Translations under genes and position numbers: made by a program | The notes under the pieces: model-generated | Databases searched by the model: none | Told to the model about the DNA's origin: nothing | What the model saw: only the letters and a program-made list of their open reading frames with translations | Assembly (NCBI GenBank): GCA_017964705.1 | Contig: JAGCRL010000256.1 | Location: 1 to 17,876, forward strand | Direction of reading: 5' to 3' | Origin: Alphaproteobacteria bacterium | Lineage (GTDB): Bacteria > Pseudomonadota > Alphaproteobacteria > RF32 > CAG-239 | Length of the DNA: 17,876 nt | Shown here: positions 8,534 through 14,166 of the stretch, piece by piece | Numbering within the stretch: position 1 is the stretch's first letter | Layout: each line of letters begins with the position of its first letter

Positions 8534-8954
8534 ATTTGAATCTCAGCCCTTTGCACGTTTTATAGCTACTCACACCTTGAAGATGATAGTGCATATAGCT
8601 GTAGTTAATGTTATGAGCGTTGGCGGCCTGATGCGCGTTAGGGTACCGCTCACCTGTGTCCACGCACACCACCGCCTTGCCTCTGTCTAATGTCCTATGC
8701 CCGTATTTAGGCGGTGTAAGCATTTTAAGTGTCTCCACCATCTCAGCACCTTCCTCAGCTGTTGTCACCGAAGCTACCAGCTCTATGGTAAGCTCTTGCG
8801 GTAATTGCCCGCTCGCTTGTCTTTTGCACTCCCTGAGTGCCGGTATCGTTTTAAGCCGTTCACACCCTATATACAGCACTTGGCCCTCTTTGTCAAGTAT
8901 CTGAAACACCCAGAGACCTTGAAGGGCTGTTAAAGTCGTTGTAAGCGTTACCAT
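8514..8954 (-). CDS. GIY-YIG-like domain plus NUMOD1-like DNA-binding module
   Basis: A 146-residue two-domain protein. Residues about 13-80 read like a small GIY-YIG fold: GLWVFQILDKEGQVLYIGCE, with LYIG matching the YIG strand, followed by an Arg-containing helix (LRECKRQ) and a later Glu-rich helix. The usual first strand GIY is replaced by LWVF, so catalytic competence is uncertain. Residues about 92-141 resemble the NUMOD1-type DNA-binding module found on homing endonucleases: VVCVDTGERYPNAHQAANAH, then a helix pair and a closing KGLRFKY. It is paralogous to the next gene upstream, whose stop it overlaps by 7 bases. Free-standing or intron-type endonucleases next to terminase genes are common in phages. 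A role in DNA binding or cleavage near the packaging site is inference. Confidence 0.6.
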   Translation of the reverse strand: MVTLTTTLTALQGLWVFQILDKEGQVLYIGCERLKTIPALRECKRQASGQLPQELTIELVASVTTAEEGAEMVETLKMLTPPKYGHRTLDRGKAVVCVDTGERYPNAHQAANAHNINYSYMHYHLQGVSSYKTCKGLRFKYDNNNE

Positions 8955-9598
8955 ATTTCACCCCCATATCGACCAACCAATAAAGCAATTTGTTCACGTT
9001 TTTCAGTGTCGGTAATACCTAATCTGTTAATCGGGTCGTCAGATGGTACACTTTTATAACCAAAACCGTTAGATAATAATTTATATCCCCCAGCTTGTTC
9101 AATTTCTGCCGGATTAGGGCCTGTGTAATACTTAAAATGTAATCCTTTAACACTTCTGTGACCGGGTAACCCTCTTAAATGATTACTTAAAGCACTTTGA
9201 GAAACGTTAAAAATTTTGACAATATCCGAAGCTGTTTGATAATACCGACCATTTTCAAGACATTGAATAAAATATCTGTTGTTGTATGACTTGTTATAAA
9301 TGTTAAACGGTGGTGTTGTACCTTCAAGCTCTGAATTTTTTATCCAATGAGACAAAGCATTTTCAGCGGCAATTTTATTATCACACGGTTGAATTAGGAC
9401 AGAAGTGTAAATTTCATTCTCGTTAAATTTTTCAATCGTTTTAAATGGTGACATCATTATAATTTCTTTAAGTGTTCCATAACTCATAAATACTAATTGT
9501 TGTTGACTGTTATAAACACCATAAACCCAAAGCTTGTTTAAGTATTTACTCTGCATTACTATTCGGGAACTACACCTGTTAATCAATTTTTCGTTCAT
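8948..9598 (-). CDS. Paralogue with degenerate GIY-YIG-like and NUMOD1-like module
   Basis: First gene of the leftward operon. The start at 9598 (MNEKLINRCS, 216 residues) is chosen because GGAGGTGA lies just before it; an in-frame ATG at 9610 overlaps that site. It aligns with the neighbouring 146-residue protein: KLWVYGVYNSQQQLVFMSYG (about 22-41) corresponds to GLWVFQILDKEGQVLYIGCE, but the YIG strand has become VFMSYG, so any nuclease centre is probably lost. A region near 109-157 (FIQCLENGRYYQTASDIVKI ... LSNHLRGLPG ... VKGLHFKY) matches the same NUMOD1-like module. About 60 extra residues follow. The gene is AT-rich, unlike its GC-rich paralogue, which argues against a recent duplication. 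Being first behind the late promoter, it may be a DNA-binding regulator; this is inference. Confidence 0.6.
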   Translation of the reverse strand: MNEKLINRCSSRIVMQSKYLNKLWVYGVYNSQQQLVFMSYGTLKEIIMMSPFKTIEKFNENEIYTSVLIQPCDNKIAAENALSHWIKNSELEGTTPPFNIYNKSYNNRYFIQCLENGRYYQTASDIVKIFNVSQSALSNHLRGLPGHRSVKGLHFKYYTGPNPAEIEQAGGYKLLSNGFGYKSVPSDDPINRLGITDTEKREQIALLVGRYGGEIW

Positions 9599-9630
9599 TC
9601 TCACCTCCATAAAGTTAATCTACGAATCTA

Positions 9631-9659
9631 TATATAACAAACTTTTTCAAAAAAGTCAA
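9631..9659 (-). promoter_or_regulatory. Sigma70-like promoter of the leftward late operon
   Basis: On the minus strand TTGACT (-35, 9654-9659) is followed after exactly 17 bases by TATATA (-10, 9631-9636), with TG one base before the -10 (extended -10). The predicted transcription start is about 9624, giving a leader of about 25 bases before the ATG at 9598, with GGAGGTGA in between. No other comparable promoter is seen before the terminase genes, so this is the best candidate for driving the whole late operon. Confidence 0.65.
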
Positions 9660-9710
9660 ATATAAAATTTTTAAATATGCACATTTGTGAAGGTAGGGGG
9701 GTGGGGTTAT

Positions 9711-9750
9711 AGGTGTTATTAGGTGTTATTAGGTGTTGTTAGGTGTTATT
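9711..9750 (+). repeat. Four tandem 10-bp repeats (AGGTGTTATT)
   Basis: Four head-to-tail copies of AGGTGTTATT, with one T-to-G change in copy three, directly after a G-rich stretch (AGGTAGGGGGGTGGGGTT). The unit length is close to one DNA helical turn, so bound proteins would line up on one face. They lie 52 bases or more upstream of the late promoter -35. Plausible roles are an operator or activator array for the late promoter, or an iteron array. Confidence 0.85.
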
Positions 9751-9801
9751 AACGTTAAAAAAGTTTTCAGCGTTTTACGAATCTAGCGCGTTTGACCCAC
9801 T

Positions 9802-9824
9802 CAGCTCCAACCCTCCCGGAGCTG
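9802..9824. repeat. Inverted repeat CAGCTCC / GGAGCTG
   Basis: Perfect 7-bp arms separated by nine bases, followed directly by CCCCCCTC (9825-9832). The same C6TC element occurs twice more near 14.25 and 14.29 kb. It could be an RNA hairpin or a binding site for a dimeric protein; no T-run follows on either strand, so it is not a standard terminator. Confidence 0.55.
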
Positions 9825-9868
9825 CCCCCCTCGCCAACGTGAACAACGGCCGCCGGAGCTGGTAACAC

Positions 9869-10198
9869 TTGACAACGCTTATAACAATTATAATACTTGA
9901 CAATTTTATACACGTTGTCAACGTTGTTTTTATCTATGGACGATTCGCGCGCGCGTATATGCACGCATACGCGCGGGTAGCTCATTTAAATATTAAAATA
10001 TAGTGTTTCTATTATATATATATTATATTTATGTCATTGAAAATTGCGTTTAAGGTATATATATTGAATATTACTGTAAAAAGTACGTTATAACAGTTGA
10101 CAACGCCGACAACGTTATTAGTATTTTATAACGCTATAAAACACTTATAACACTTGACAAAAAACAATTGACATTTTTTATAACAATAATACTTGACA
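9869..10198. promoter_or_regulatory. Cluster of seven TTGACA elements, with ACGTTGTCAACGT palindrome
   Basis: TTGACA occurs on the plus strand at 9869, 9897, 10097, 10154, 10168 and 10193, and on the minus strand at 9916-9921. Several are embedded in short palindromes: ACGTTGTCAACGT at 9912-9924 is a perfect 13-bp inverted repeat, and GTTGACAAC lies at 10096-10104. Only some have a usable -10: the 10193 copy clearly, and the 10097 copy with TAGTAT at 16 bases. The others may be operators for a repressor whose site overlaps -35 boxes, or decayed promoters. TATAACA and ATAACAC words recur between them. Confidence 0.55.
9950..9975. repeat. GC-rich inverted repeat in the control region
   Basis: CGCGCGTAT (9950-9958) and ATACGCGCG (9967-9975) are perfect 9-bp arms around an 8-base loop. 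The flanks are alternating CG and TA, a composition that also favours cruciform or Z-DNA formation under supercoiling. It stands out because the next 100 bases (9985-10085) are almost pure A and T (TATATATATTATATTTATG and similar), a layout reminiscent of replication-origin or switch regions. No origin is demonstrated. Confidence 0.6.
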
Positions 10199-10221
10199 TT
10201 TTAATATAAATCTGTTATTCT
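10193..10221 (+). promoter_or_regulatory. Sigma70-like promoter of the rightward small-gene operon
   Basis: TTGACA (10193-10198), 17 bases, then TATTCT (10216-10221) with TG at 10213-10214 (extended -10). A second TATAAT follows at 10221-10226 but its spacing to this -35 is too long. Predicted start is about 10228. The leader contains a CGGAGGGG before a further GGAGGG that serves the first gene. Confidence 0.7.
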
Positions 10222-10280
10222 ATAATAAATCGGAGGGGATTCGATTCGTTTACAATTTTAATTTTATGGAGGGTTTTAAA

Positions 10281-11201
10281 ATGTCTTATTTTTCTACTTA
10301 CGACATGGCTCATAAATTTTTTTATGACGACTTAAACGGTTATTATACACGTGCAAATTGCCGGAGCTGGTACAACGCCGGCGGGTATTATTCATACGGT
10401 ACGCGAATCGGCCAACGCTTAAAAGATAAAAACGGCGTTGAAATATGCTTAATAAGTATAAACTGTTTTTCACATACAACGGTTAAACATTTAAGCGAAT
10501 TACGGAGCGCCGCGCCGGTTGAGTGTTTACCGGTTTATTTTGAATACGGAGACAACGCGCCAACATTGACGGAGCTTGCGAATCGCGCGGTTAAAAATAT
10601 GGAGTTTTACGCCGGCCAACCATTAAGCCGGGCCGCCAACCGTGACGGGTTTTTAACGGCTTATAAAAGTTACAAAAATTTAAAAACGCGTTTTAAAATA
10701 TCGGTTAAAATACCGCGGCGGCTTGTAACACTTGCCAACACTTTAAACGATTCGGAGGCGGTGAAAAAATTAAAAGCACGTGCGGCGGCCGTACAACGTG
10801 AAAAAACTTTAAAAGCACGTGAGGAGCTTAAAAAGTTAATGGAGGGCCGGCGCTTGATGGATTTAGCACGCGCGGTGTATTCATACGATAACCCGGAGGG
10901 GTTGACAAGTGACGAACGCGCCAACATTAAAAAAATTATTAACCCGGCTGGAGCTGGTTTATCGTTCATATGGTTGGACGATAACGGTGATTTTCAAACA
11001 TCCCAACACATACACATGACACGCGTGGAGGGATTAAAAGCGCTTAAATTATGGGCCGCCGGTAAACTCAAACACGGGTTAACAGTTGGTTTTTATACAG
11101 TGCTAGAAGTATTGCCGGACGTGGTTAAAATCGGTTGTCATAAAATACCGGTTGAAAATTTAAAAGAGTTAGCAACGGCCGCCGGGGTTATTAATGTTTA
11201 A
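10281..11201 (+). CDS. Phage protein of unknown function, first gene of small-gene operon
   Basis: A 306-residue protein. The start at 10281 (MSYFSTYDMAHKFF) is preferred because GGAGGG sits 7 bases before it; the in-frame ATG at 10266 overlaps that site. The N-terminal 100 residues contain an SYGTRIGQRLKDKNGVEICL pattern, in which a Tyr-Ser-Tyr-Gly strand precedes a short beta unit, then CFSHTTVKHLSELRSA. The middle (about 155-215) is basic and helical, with two near-repeats (VKKLKARAAAV and LKAREELKKL). The C-terminus has a beta-rich part ending GFYTVLEVLPDVVKIGCHKI. Large gut and environmental phages carry proteins with this general layout of unknown function (from memory, not searched). 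Basic coils and the promoter-proximal place suggest a DNA- or RNA-binding early protein, but this is inference. Confidence 0.75.
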   Translation: MSYFSTYDMAHKFFYDDLNGYYTRANCRSWYNAGGYYSYGTRIGQRLKDKNGVEICLISINCFSHTTVKHLSELRSAAPVECLPVYFEYGDNAPTLTELANRAVKNMEFYAGQPLSRAANRDGFLTAYKSYKNLKTRFKISVKIPRRLVTLANTLNDSEAVKKLKARAAAVQREKTLKAREELKKLMEGRRLMDLARAVYSYDNPEGLTSDERANIKKIINPAGAGLSFIWLDDNGDFQTSQHIHMTRVEGLKALKLWAAGKLKHGLTVGFYTVLEVLPDVVKIGCHKIPVENLKELATAAGVINV

Positions 11202-11219
11202 AATATAAGGGGGTTTATT

Positions 11220-11558
11220 ATGAGTATACAAGCCAAAAGAAAAGAATTGTTGAACAGTTACGGCGCGGCCGGGTTGGCGGTTGGTTATTGTGATGCGTAC
11301 GCGCTTTTAAGTTACACAAATAAATTGTGCTATTGTGCTGGGGTTTATGGTTGGAATTTTGACGCGTACGACGTGGACGGGGTTTTAATAACAACCGGTT
11401 ACCGGGGTTTAATCGGACGCCGGCCGCGTTGGTTGGATAAATACGAATCCCGCGCTCGTGCAATTGTTAACGATTGGAATATTCCATATAATAGGAAGGT
11501 TTACCGGGTTAACAGATTGTTAAAAAATTGGATTAAAAAAGAATATATGGAGGGTTAA
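11220..11558 (+). CDS. Small protein of unknown function (112 aa)
   Basis: A 112-residue protein behind AAGGGGG, 18 bases after the previous gene. It begins with a helical stretch (SIQAKRKELLNSYGAAGLAV), followed by YCDAYALLSYTNKLCYCAGVYG, and a probable small beta unit where VDGVLITTGYRGLIGRRP appears. The C-terminal 35 residues are basic and helical (YRVNRLLKNWIKKEY). There are three cysteines but no clear zinc-finger spacing. The last codons, ATG GAG GGT TAA, form the ribosome binding site of the next gene, so the two are translationally coupled. I do not recognise the family. Confidence 0.7.
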   Translation: MSIQAKRKELLNSYGAAGLAVGYCDAYALLSYTNKLCYCAGVYGWNFDAYDVDGVLITTGYRGLIGRRPRWLDKYESRARAIVNDWNIPYNRKVYRVNRLLKNWIKKEYMEG

Positions 11559-11562
11559 CGCT

Positions 11563-11703
11563 ATGAACGTTTTTATAGTTGAAAAATACCGCGGGCGTTG
11601 GGCCGTGTTAGACACAAAAACAAGGGTTTTTTATTTTATAGGTTGCGGCCGTGCATATTGTGAAAAACGCGCCGCCGAATTAAACGGAGGGTTTAAACAA
11701 TGA
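11563..11703 (+). CDS. Very small protein of unknown function (46 aa)
   Basis: A 46-residue reading frame, MNVFIVEKYRGRWAVLDTK to GGFKQ, that fills the gap between its neighbours. It starts 9 bases after GGAGGG with a good spacer, and its stop overlaps the next start as ATGA. The predicted shape is a three-strand beta unit (NVFIVEKYR, RWAVLDTKTR, VFYFIGCG) followed by a short Ala-rich helix, a common minimal fold for phage host-takeover or single-domain binding proteins. The identical initiation design to its neighbours supports expression. Function unknown. Confidence 0.65.
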   Translation: MNVFIVEKYRGRWAVLDTKTRVFYFIGCGRAYCEKRAAELNGGFKQ

Positions 11704-12113
11704 TTAAATACTATATAAAAGCATTTTATGCGGATTCATATTTAGATGATTATAAAAAGGGCGAATCGGCGGCGCCGTCGTCGTCATGGGGTTTAACTGA
11801 TTTATTTTTAAACACTCGCCCGGAATTTGATTCGCCGTCGGAGGCGTTAAAATATATTTTGAATAAAAACGGCTTTTCTGAATATTGGATGCAATTTTGG
11901 ACGCGTGATGATATAAACGCCGCCGCAAGTGATGAGCATTTGGCCGAATTTTGGAATAATATAACCGTTGATGAGAATAACGGGGAAATTTTAAACGCGT
12001 TAACCCTTGAAGAATGGCGCGGCGGCCTCCGTAAATTGTGGGCTTGTCATTTACACGTAACACTCGGTAAAGTAAATATTGAAAAAATGGAGTTTAAACA
12101 AGATGAGTATTAA
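11700..12113 (+). CDS. Small acidic protein of unknown function (137 aa)
   Basis: A 137-residue acidic, aromatic-rich protein: MIKYYIKAFYADSYLDDYKK at the start, then PSEALKYILNKNGFSEYWMQ in the centre and LTLEEWRGGLRKLWACHLHV near the end. Tryptophan is frequent (seven residues). The negative charge and small size are also seen in DNA-mimic and anti-restriction proteins, but no known member is recognised. Its translation start (28 bases, 11683-11710) is identical to that of the gene at 12755. It overlaps the gene before by 4 bases and the membrane protein after it by 11. Confidence 0.7.
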   Translation: MIKYYIKAFYADSYLDDYKKGESAAPSSSWGLTDLFLNTRPEFDSPSEALKYILNKNGFSEYWMQFWTRDDINAAASDEHLAEFWNNITVDENNGEILNALTLEEWRGGLRKLWACHLHVTLGKVNIEKMEFKQDEY

Positions 12114-12264
12114 AAAATTTTTGTTTGTTTTATGGTTAATTGGTGCGGCATTATTGGCGGCGGGTTATTTATTCGCGGTTGAAAATTGCCGCCCGGCTTG
12201 CGTTGTTTTTTGGATTTTGGCGCCGTTTTATTTTATAGCCGGCGCCGCTATAATGGAGGGTTAA
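12103..12264 (+). CDS. Small membrane protein, two transmembrane helices (53 aa)
   Basis: A 53-residue protein starting at 12103 (MSIKKFLFVLW) behind GGAG. In-frame upstream starts lie inside the coding region of the previous gene and have no ribosome binding site. Two hydrophobic helices are obvious: about residues 5-25 (FLFVLWLIGAALLAAGYLF) and 34-50 (ACVVFWILAPFYFIAGA), joined by a short loop with two Cys (NCRPAC), so it should sit in the inner membrane as a hairpin. In an early-type operon such proteins can act in superinfection exclusion or host membrane modification; a holin is less likely because no lysis genes are nearby. Its last codons, ATG GAG GGT TAA, hold the next gene's ribosome binding site. 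Confidence 0.65.
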   Translation: MSIKKFLFVLWLIGAALLAAGYLFAVENCRPACVVFWILAPFYFIAGAAIMEG

Positions 12265-12268
12265 TATT

Positions 12269-12445
12269 ATGTCATACGGAGAGAAAAAAGCGCGCGCCCG
12301 TGCATTGGCCATTGATTGGCAAATTACCGCCGCAAACAGTGACGGCCGCTCATGGGGTTATTTTATCACATGGGCCGGACGATGGGAGCGAATTGGCCGC
12401 AAATACGGCTTGATTCGTGAATTTAAAAACAACGGTATTTTATAA
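12269..12445 (+). CDS. Small basic protein of unknown function (58 aa)
   Basis: A 58-residue protein, start MSYGEKKARARALAIDWQ, ending GLIREFKNNGIL, 8 bases after GGAGGG and 4 bases after the preceding stop. The pattern (A-R-x-x-A-I-D-W-Q, then a Ser-Trp-Gly segment, then W-E-R-I-G-R-K-Y-G-L-I-R-E-F-K-N-N-G-I) resembles a short conserved family that I recall on phages and other mobile elements of gut bacteria, usually labelled hypothetical; not searched. It is basic and helical and could bind nucleic acid. Nothing in the sequence fixes its job. Confidence 0.65.
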   Translation: MSYGEKKARARALAIDWQITAANSDGRSWGYFITWAGRWERIGRKYGLIREFKNNGIL

Positions 12446-12461
12446 AACGGAGGGTTAAAAA

Positions 12462-12731
12462 ATGCAATTAACATTAAAAGATAAAATATATTTATTATCT
12501 TGCGGATATAATAGAACGGATTTAAAACAAATTGCCCGTGTAAGTAAAAAATGCACAATTACAATTTTTAAAAATGATTTTGAAACGCGAATCCGGCAAG
12601 GTGATTTTATTAAATTTTTCGGCCGTGAAGGTTATTTAAATCGATTGGCGCGCGCCGCTTTTCATACGACAAGCTTTTTTTATGACGAATCCGAAAAAAT
12701 CGGTTATTTGTTCGAGTGTAAAAATTTATAA
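12462..12731 (+). CDS. Small protein of unknown function (89 aa)
   Basis: An 89-residue basic protein behind an ideal GGAGGGTT. The N-terminal part, CGYNRTDLKQIARVSKKCTI, is followed by a linker and then by FIKFFGREGYLNRLARAAFH, after which a short beta hairpin ends the chain. The second segment (F/L-x-x-F/L-G-R-E-x-x-L-x-x-L-A-R-A/S-A-F-H) matches a small conserved family I recall from phages and conjugative elements of gut bacteria, where it is annotated hypothetical; not searched. The gene is 16 bases after its neighbour and followed by an identical initiation motif. Function unknown. Confidence 0.65.
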   Translation: MQLTLKDKIYLLSCGYNRTDLKQIARVSKKCTITIFKNDFETRIRQGDFIKFFGREGYLNRLARAAFHTTSFFYDESEKIGYLFECKNL

Positions 12732-12754
12732 CAATATAACGGAGGGTTTAAACA

Positions 12755-13219
12755 ATGATTAAATATAACGGTTATATTTTAACCGACAAAATCGGCGGTA
12801 AATGTGCAAAACAAACAAGTTTATTTAGTCCAGCACATGAAAATTTTTATTTATATATTACGGTAACAACGCCGGAAGGGGTTAAAAACGTTTATAAAAC
12901 GAGTTACCAGTATAACCCCGGCGCGGTTAAATATAAAAGCGGTGACGGCTTGCGGGCCGTATTAATGGACGCTGAATCTTATGCAAATAGTTATAATTTA
13001 AATGATTTTTCGGATTCTTATGGTTGTCCAACGCCAGCAGCGGCGGCCATGTATGCGCCGGATTTAAACACTTTTGCGGATTGGTATGGTTACCCAACGC
13101 CAGCCGCGGCGCGCCGCGCTTTTAACGGTTGCCGCCGTGCTTATAACTTTTTTATCAATGCCGGATTAACCGAATTCGATTTAAACAAATTATCGGAGCT
13201 TTTAGACAATGCGGAGTAA
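12755..13219 (+). CDS. Protein with internal tandem repeat, unknown function (154 aa)
   Basis: A 154-residue protein with a beta-rich N-terminal half (YLYITVTTPEGVKNVYKTSY) and a helical C-terminal half. It contains a clear duplicated unit: residues 82-97 (LNDFSDSYGCPTPAAA) and 104-119 (LNTFADWYGYPTPAAA), period 22 residues. The C-terminus (RRAFNGCRRAYNFFINAGL, then a Leu-rich helix) looks like a capped helical pair. Its 28-base translation start is identical to that of the gene at 11700. It overlaps the next gene by 11 bases. I do not recognise the family. Confidence 0.65.
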   Translation: MIKYNGYILTDKIGGKCAKQTSLFSPAHENFYLYITVTTPEGVKNVYKTSYQYNPGAVKYKSGDGLRAVLMDAESYANSYNLNDFSDSYGCPTPAAAAMYAPDLNTFADWYGYPTPAAARRAFNGCRRAYNFFINAGLTEFDLNKLSELLDNAE

Positions 13220-13589
13220 ATCAATTATAAACGTTAAACGCCGGTTAGCCGACGAATTAAACGCCGGCCTCCATAAATACGGCGCTATTTTGGCCGAGTC
13301 GTACTGGAAACAAACAAAAGATGGATTTATACAACAATCAACGCCGACAACGTCGGAGATTTTAGACGGTTGGTTTTATCCGTTTTTTGTGCGTATTGAC
13401 GCCGCCGGCCGGGTTATGATAAACCGCTGGTTTACAAATATACGAATCGAATATTTAACGGAGGCCGGCGGCGTTAACGTTGAACGAATCGTTTTTAAAC
13501 CGGATTTAGACACGGAGCCAACGCCGCCGGGGTTTATTACGGAGCAATGCTGGCAAAATTTCCGGGAGCATTGGGCCGCAAATGATTAA
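13209..13589 (+). CDS. Small protein of unknown function (126 aa), last of operon
   Basis: A 126-residue protein beginning MRSKSIINVKRRLADELNAG, with a helical N-terminus, a region rich in aromatic residues (ILDGWFYPFFVRIDAAGRVM) that could be a beta sheet, and a proline-rich turn (DTEPTPPGF) before a final helix. Its start lies within the end of the previous gene, with GGAG about 10 bases before. Codon use is extreme in places: many GCC, GGC and GCG codons between AT-rich ones, as in the whole operon. It is followed within 6 bases by a strong terminator, which marks the operon end. Function unknown. Confidence 0.65.
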   Translation: MRSKSIINVKRRLADELNAGLHKYGAILAESYWKQTKDGFIQQSTPTTSEILDGWFYPFFVRIDAAGRVMINRWFTNIRIEYLTEAGGVNVERIVFKPDLDTEPTPPGFITEQCWQNFREHWAAND

Positions 13590-13595
13590 AACACG

Positions 13596-13624
13596 CCGCC
13601 GCTTTTATAGCGGCGGTTTTTTTT
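13596..13624 (+). terminator. Rho-independent terminator of the small-gene operon
   Basis: CCGCCGC (13596-13602), a 7-base loop TTTTATA, GCGGCGG (13610-13616), then eight T. This is a textbook intrinsic terminator directly behind the last gene. A second possible one follows: GCTGGA near 13632 and TCCAGC near 13671, with a further T7 run after it. Confidence 0.92.
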
Positions 13625-13711
13625 GTGCTTATGCTGGACGCCAACACGCCGGGAGCCGCTTTTAAGCCCTTCCAGCGCTTTTTTTACCCCTTCCGGTTAT
13701 AACCCTAGCTA

Positions 13712-13731
13712 ACGGCGAATTATAACGCCGT
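13712..13731. repeat. Inverted repeat ACGGCG / CGCCGT
   Basis: Six-base arms around eight bases in the non-coding region after the operon. No T-run follows on either strand. It may be a protein-binding site or a leftover of decayed sequence. Confidence 0.35.
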
Positions 13732-13800
13732 AAACGCTTAAAAACCCCTTTAAAATGAAAATCACGTAAAATCAATGACTTACGGGCATTTTTTCGGCCC

Positions 13801-13929
13801 GCGGTACTATTACACGCGGTACTATTACACGTACACGCCATACTATTACACGTACACCTGCGGTACTATTACACGTGTGCGACAGCGAACACCCATGCGG
13901 TGGCGGCGGCTCTGGCGGTACTATTACAC
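13801..13929 (+). repeat. Five 15-bp direct repeats (GCGGTACTATTACAC), iteron-like
   Basis: Copies begin at 13801, 13816, 13837, 13860 and 13915. Four are exact; the third has GCCATACTATTACAC. The first two abut, the next are 21 and 23 bases on, and the last 55 further. Spacers are GC-rich. The unit repeats as a block with irregular spacing, unlike a CRISPR. Candidate roles are binding sites for a replication initiator or a regulator of the adjacent small RNA and rightward operon. Confidence 0.85.
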
Positions 13930-13975
13930 GTGACCGGCGTGTGCAACGCTGGCGGCTCCGGCGGCGTGACCGATG

Positions 13976-14051
13976 TGGGTAAGCGTTATTGATATGTGCA
14001 TAACGTTGATAGCTGTGACTAACATGGGTAAGCGTTATTAATATGTGCATA
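13976..14051 (+). repeat. Two 27-bp direct repeats
   Basis: Positions 13976-14002 and 14025-14051 share 26 of 27 bases (core TGGGTAAGCGTTATT, then ATATGTGCATA). The start-to-start distance is 49 bases. They lie between the 15-bp repeats and the small RNA terminator. The ATATGTGCATA part is a near palindrome. The distance is near five helical turns, so a looping or cooperative binding site is possible. Confidence 0.85.
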
Positions 14052-14081
14052 GAGCTAGCGGTATGTATAATATACATATAT

Positions 14082-14131
14082 AAAAAAAACCTCTTATCTT
14101 CCGGGAAGTGAGATTAGCAGAAGATAAGAGG
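14082..14131 (-). terminator. Intrinsic terminator on the minus strand, perfect 12-bp stem
   Basis: Read on the minus strand: CCTCTTATCTTC, 18-base loop, GAAGATAAGAGG, T8. There is no protein gene upstream of it on that strand for several kilobases, so it is not the end of a coding operon; this points to a short non-coding transcript. Confidence 0.8.
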
Positions 14132-14160
14132 CGATTTCATGAAATAAACTAAGCGTTTAC
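14082..14160 (-). ncRNA. Candidate small RNA, about 79 nt, of unknown function
   Basis: A minus-strand unit bounded by a sigma70-like promoter (14167-14195) and an intrinsic terminator (14082-14131). The transcript would start near 14160, carry a 12-base palindrome ATTTCATGAAAT (plus-strand 14134-14145), and finish with a 12-bp perfect stem CCTCTTATCTTC/GAAGATAAGAGG (arms 14120-14131 and 14090-14101), an 18-base loop and eight U. It contains no plausible reading frame. Its loop has a pyrimidine-rich tract (CACUUCC) that could base-pair with purine-rich ribosome binding regions. Phage or plasmid control RNAs have this kind of build. The RNA itself is inferred from its signals; expression is not shown. 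Confidence 0.55.
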
Positions 14161-14166
14161 GTATTT

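Noticed and set aside
9767..9985. Minus-strand reading frame of 72 codons in the divergent control region
   Set aside because: It crosses the hairpins and TTGACA elements, lacks a ribosome binding site and has an unlikely composition.
13801..13929. CRISPR array from the repeated GCGGTACTATTACAC units
   Set aside because: Units are only 15 bases, spacing is 0 to 40 bases and irregular, and no cas genes are present.
13772..14077. Minus-strand reading frame of 101 codons
   Set aside because: It is generated by translating the DNA repeats (recurring RVIVP), has no ribosome binding site and runs through repeats and spacers with no protein-like pattern.
14082..14131. Plus-strand terminator
   Set aside because: The T-run is present only on the minus-strand side of the stem; on the plus strand the A-run precedes it.
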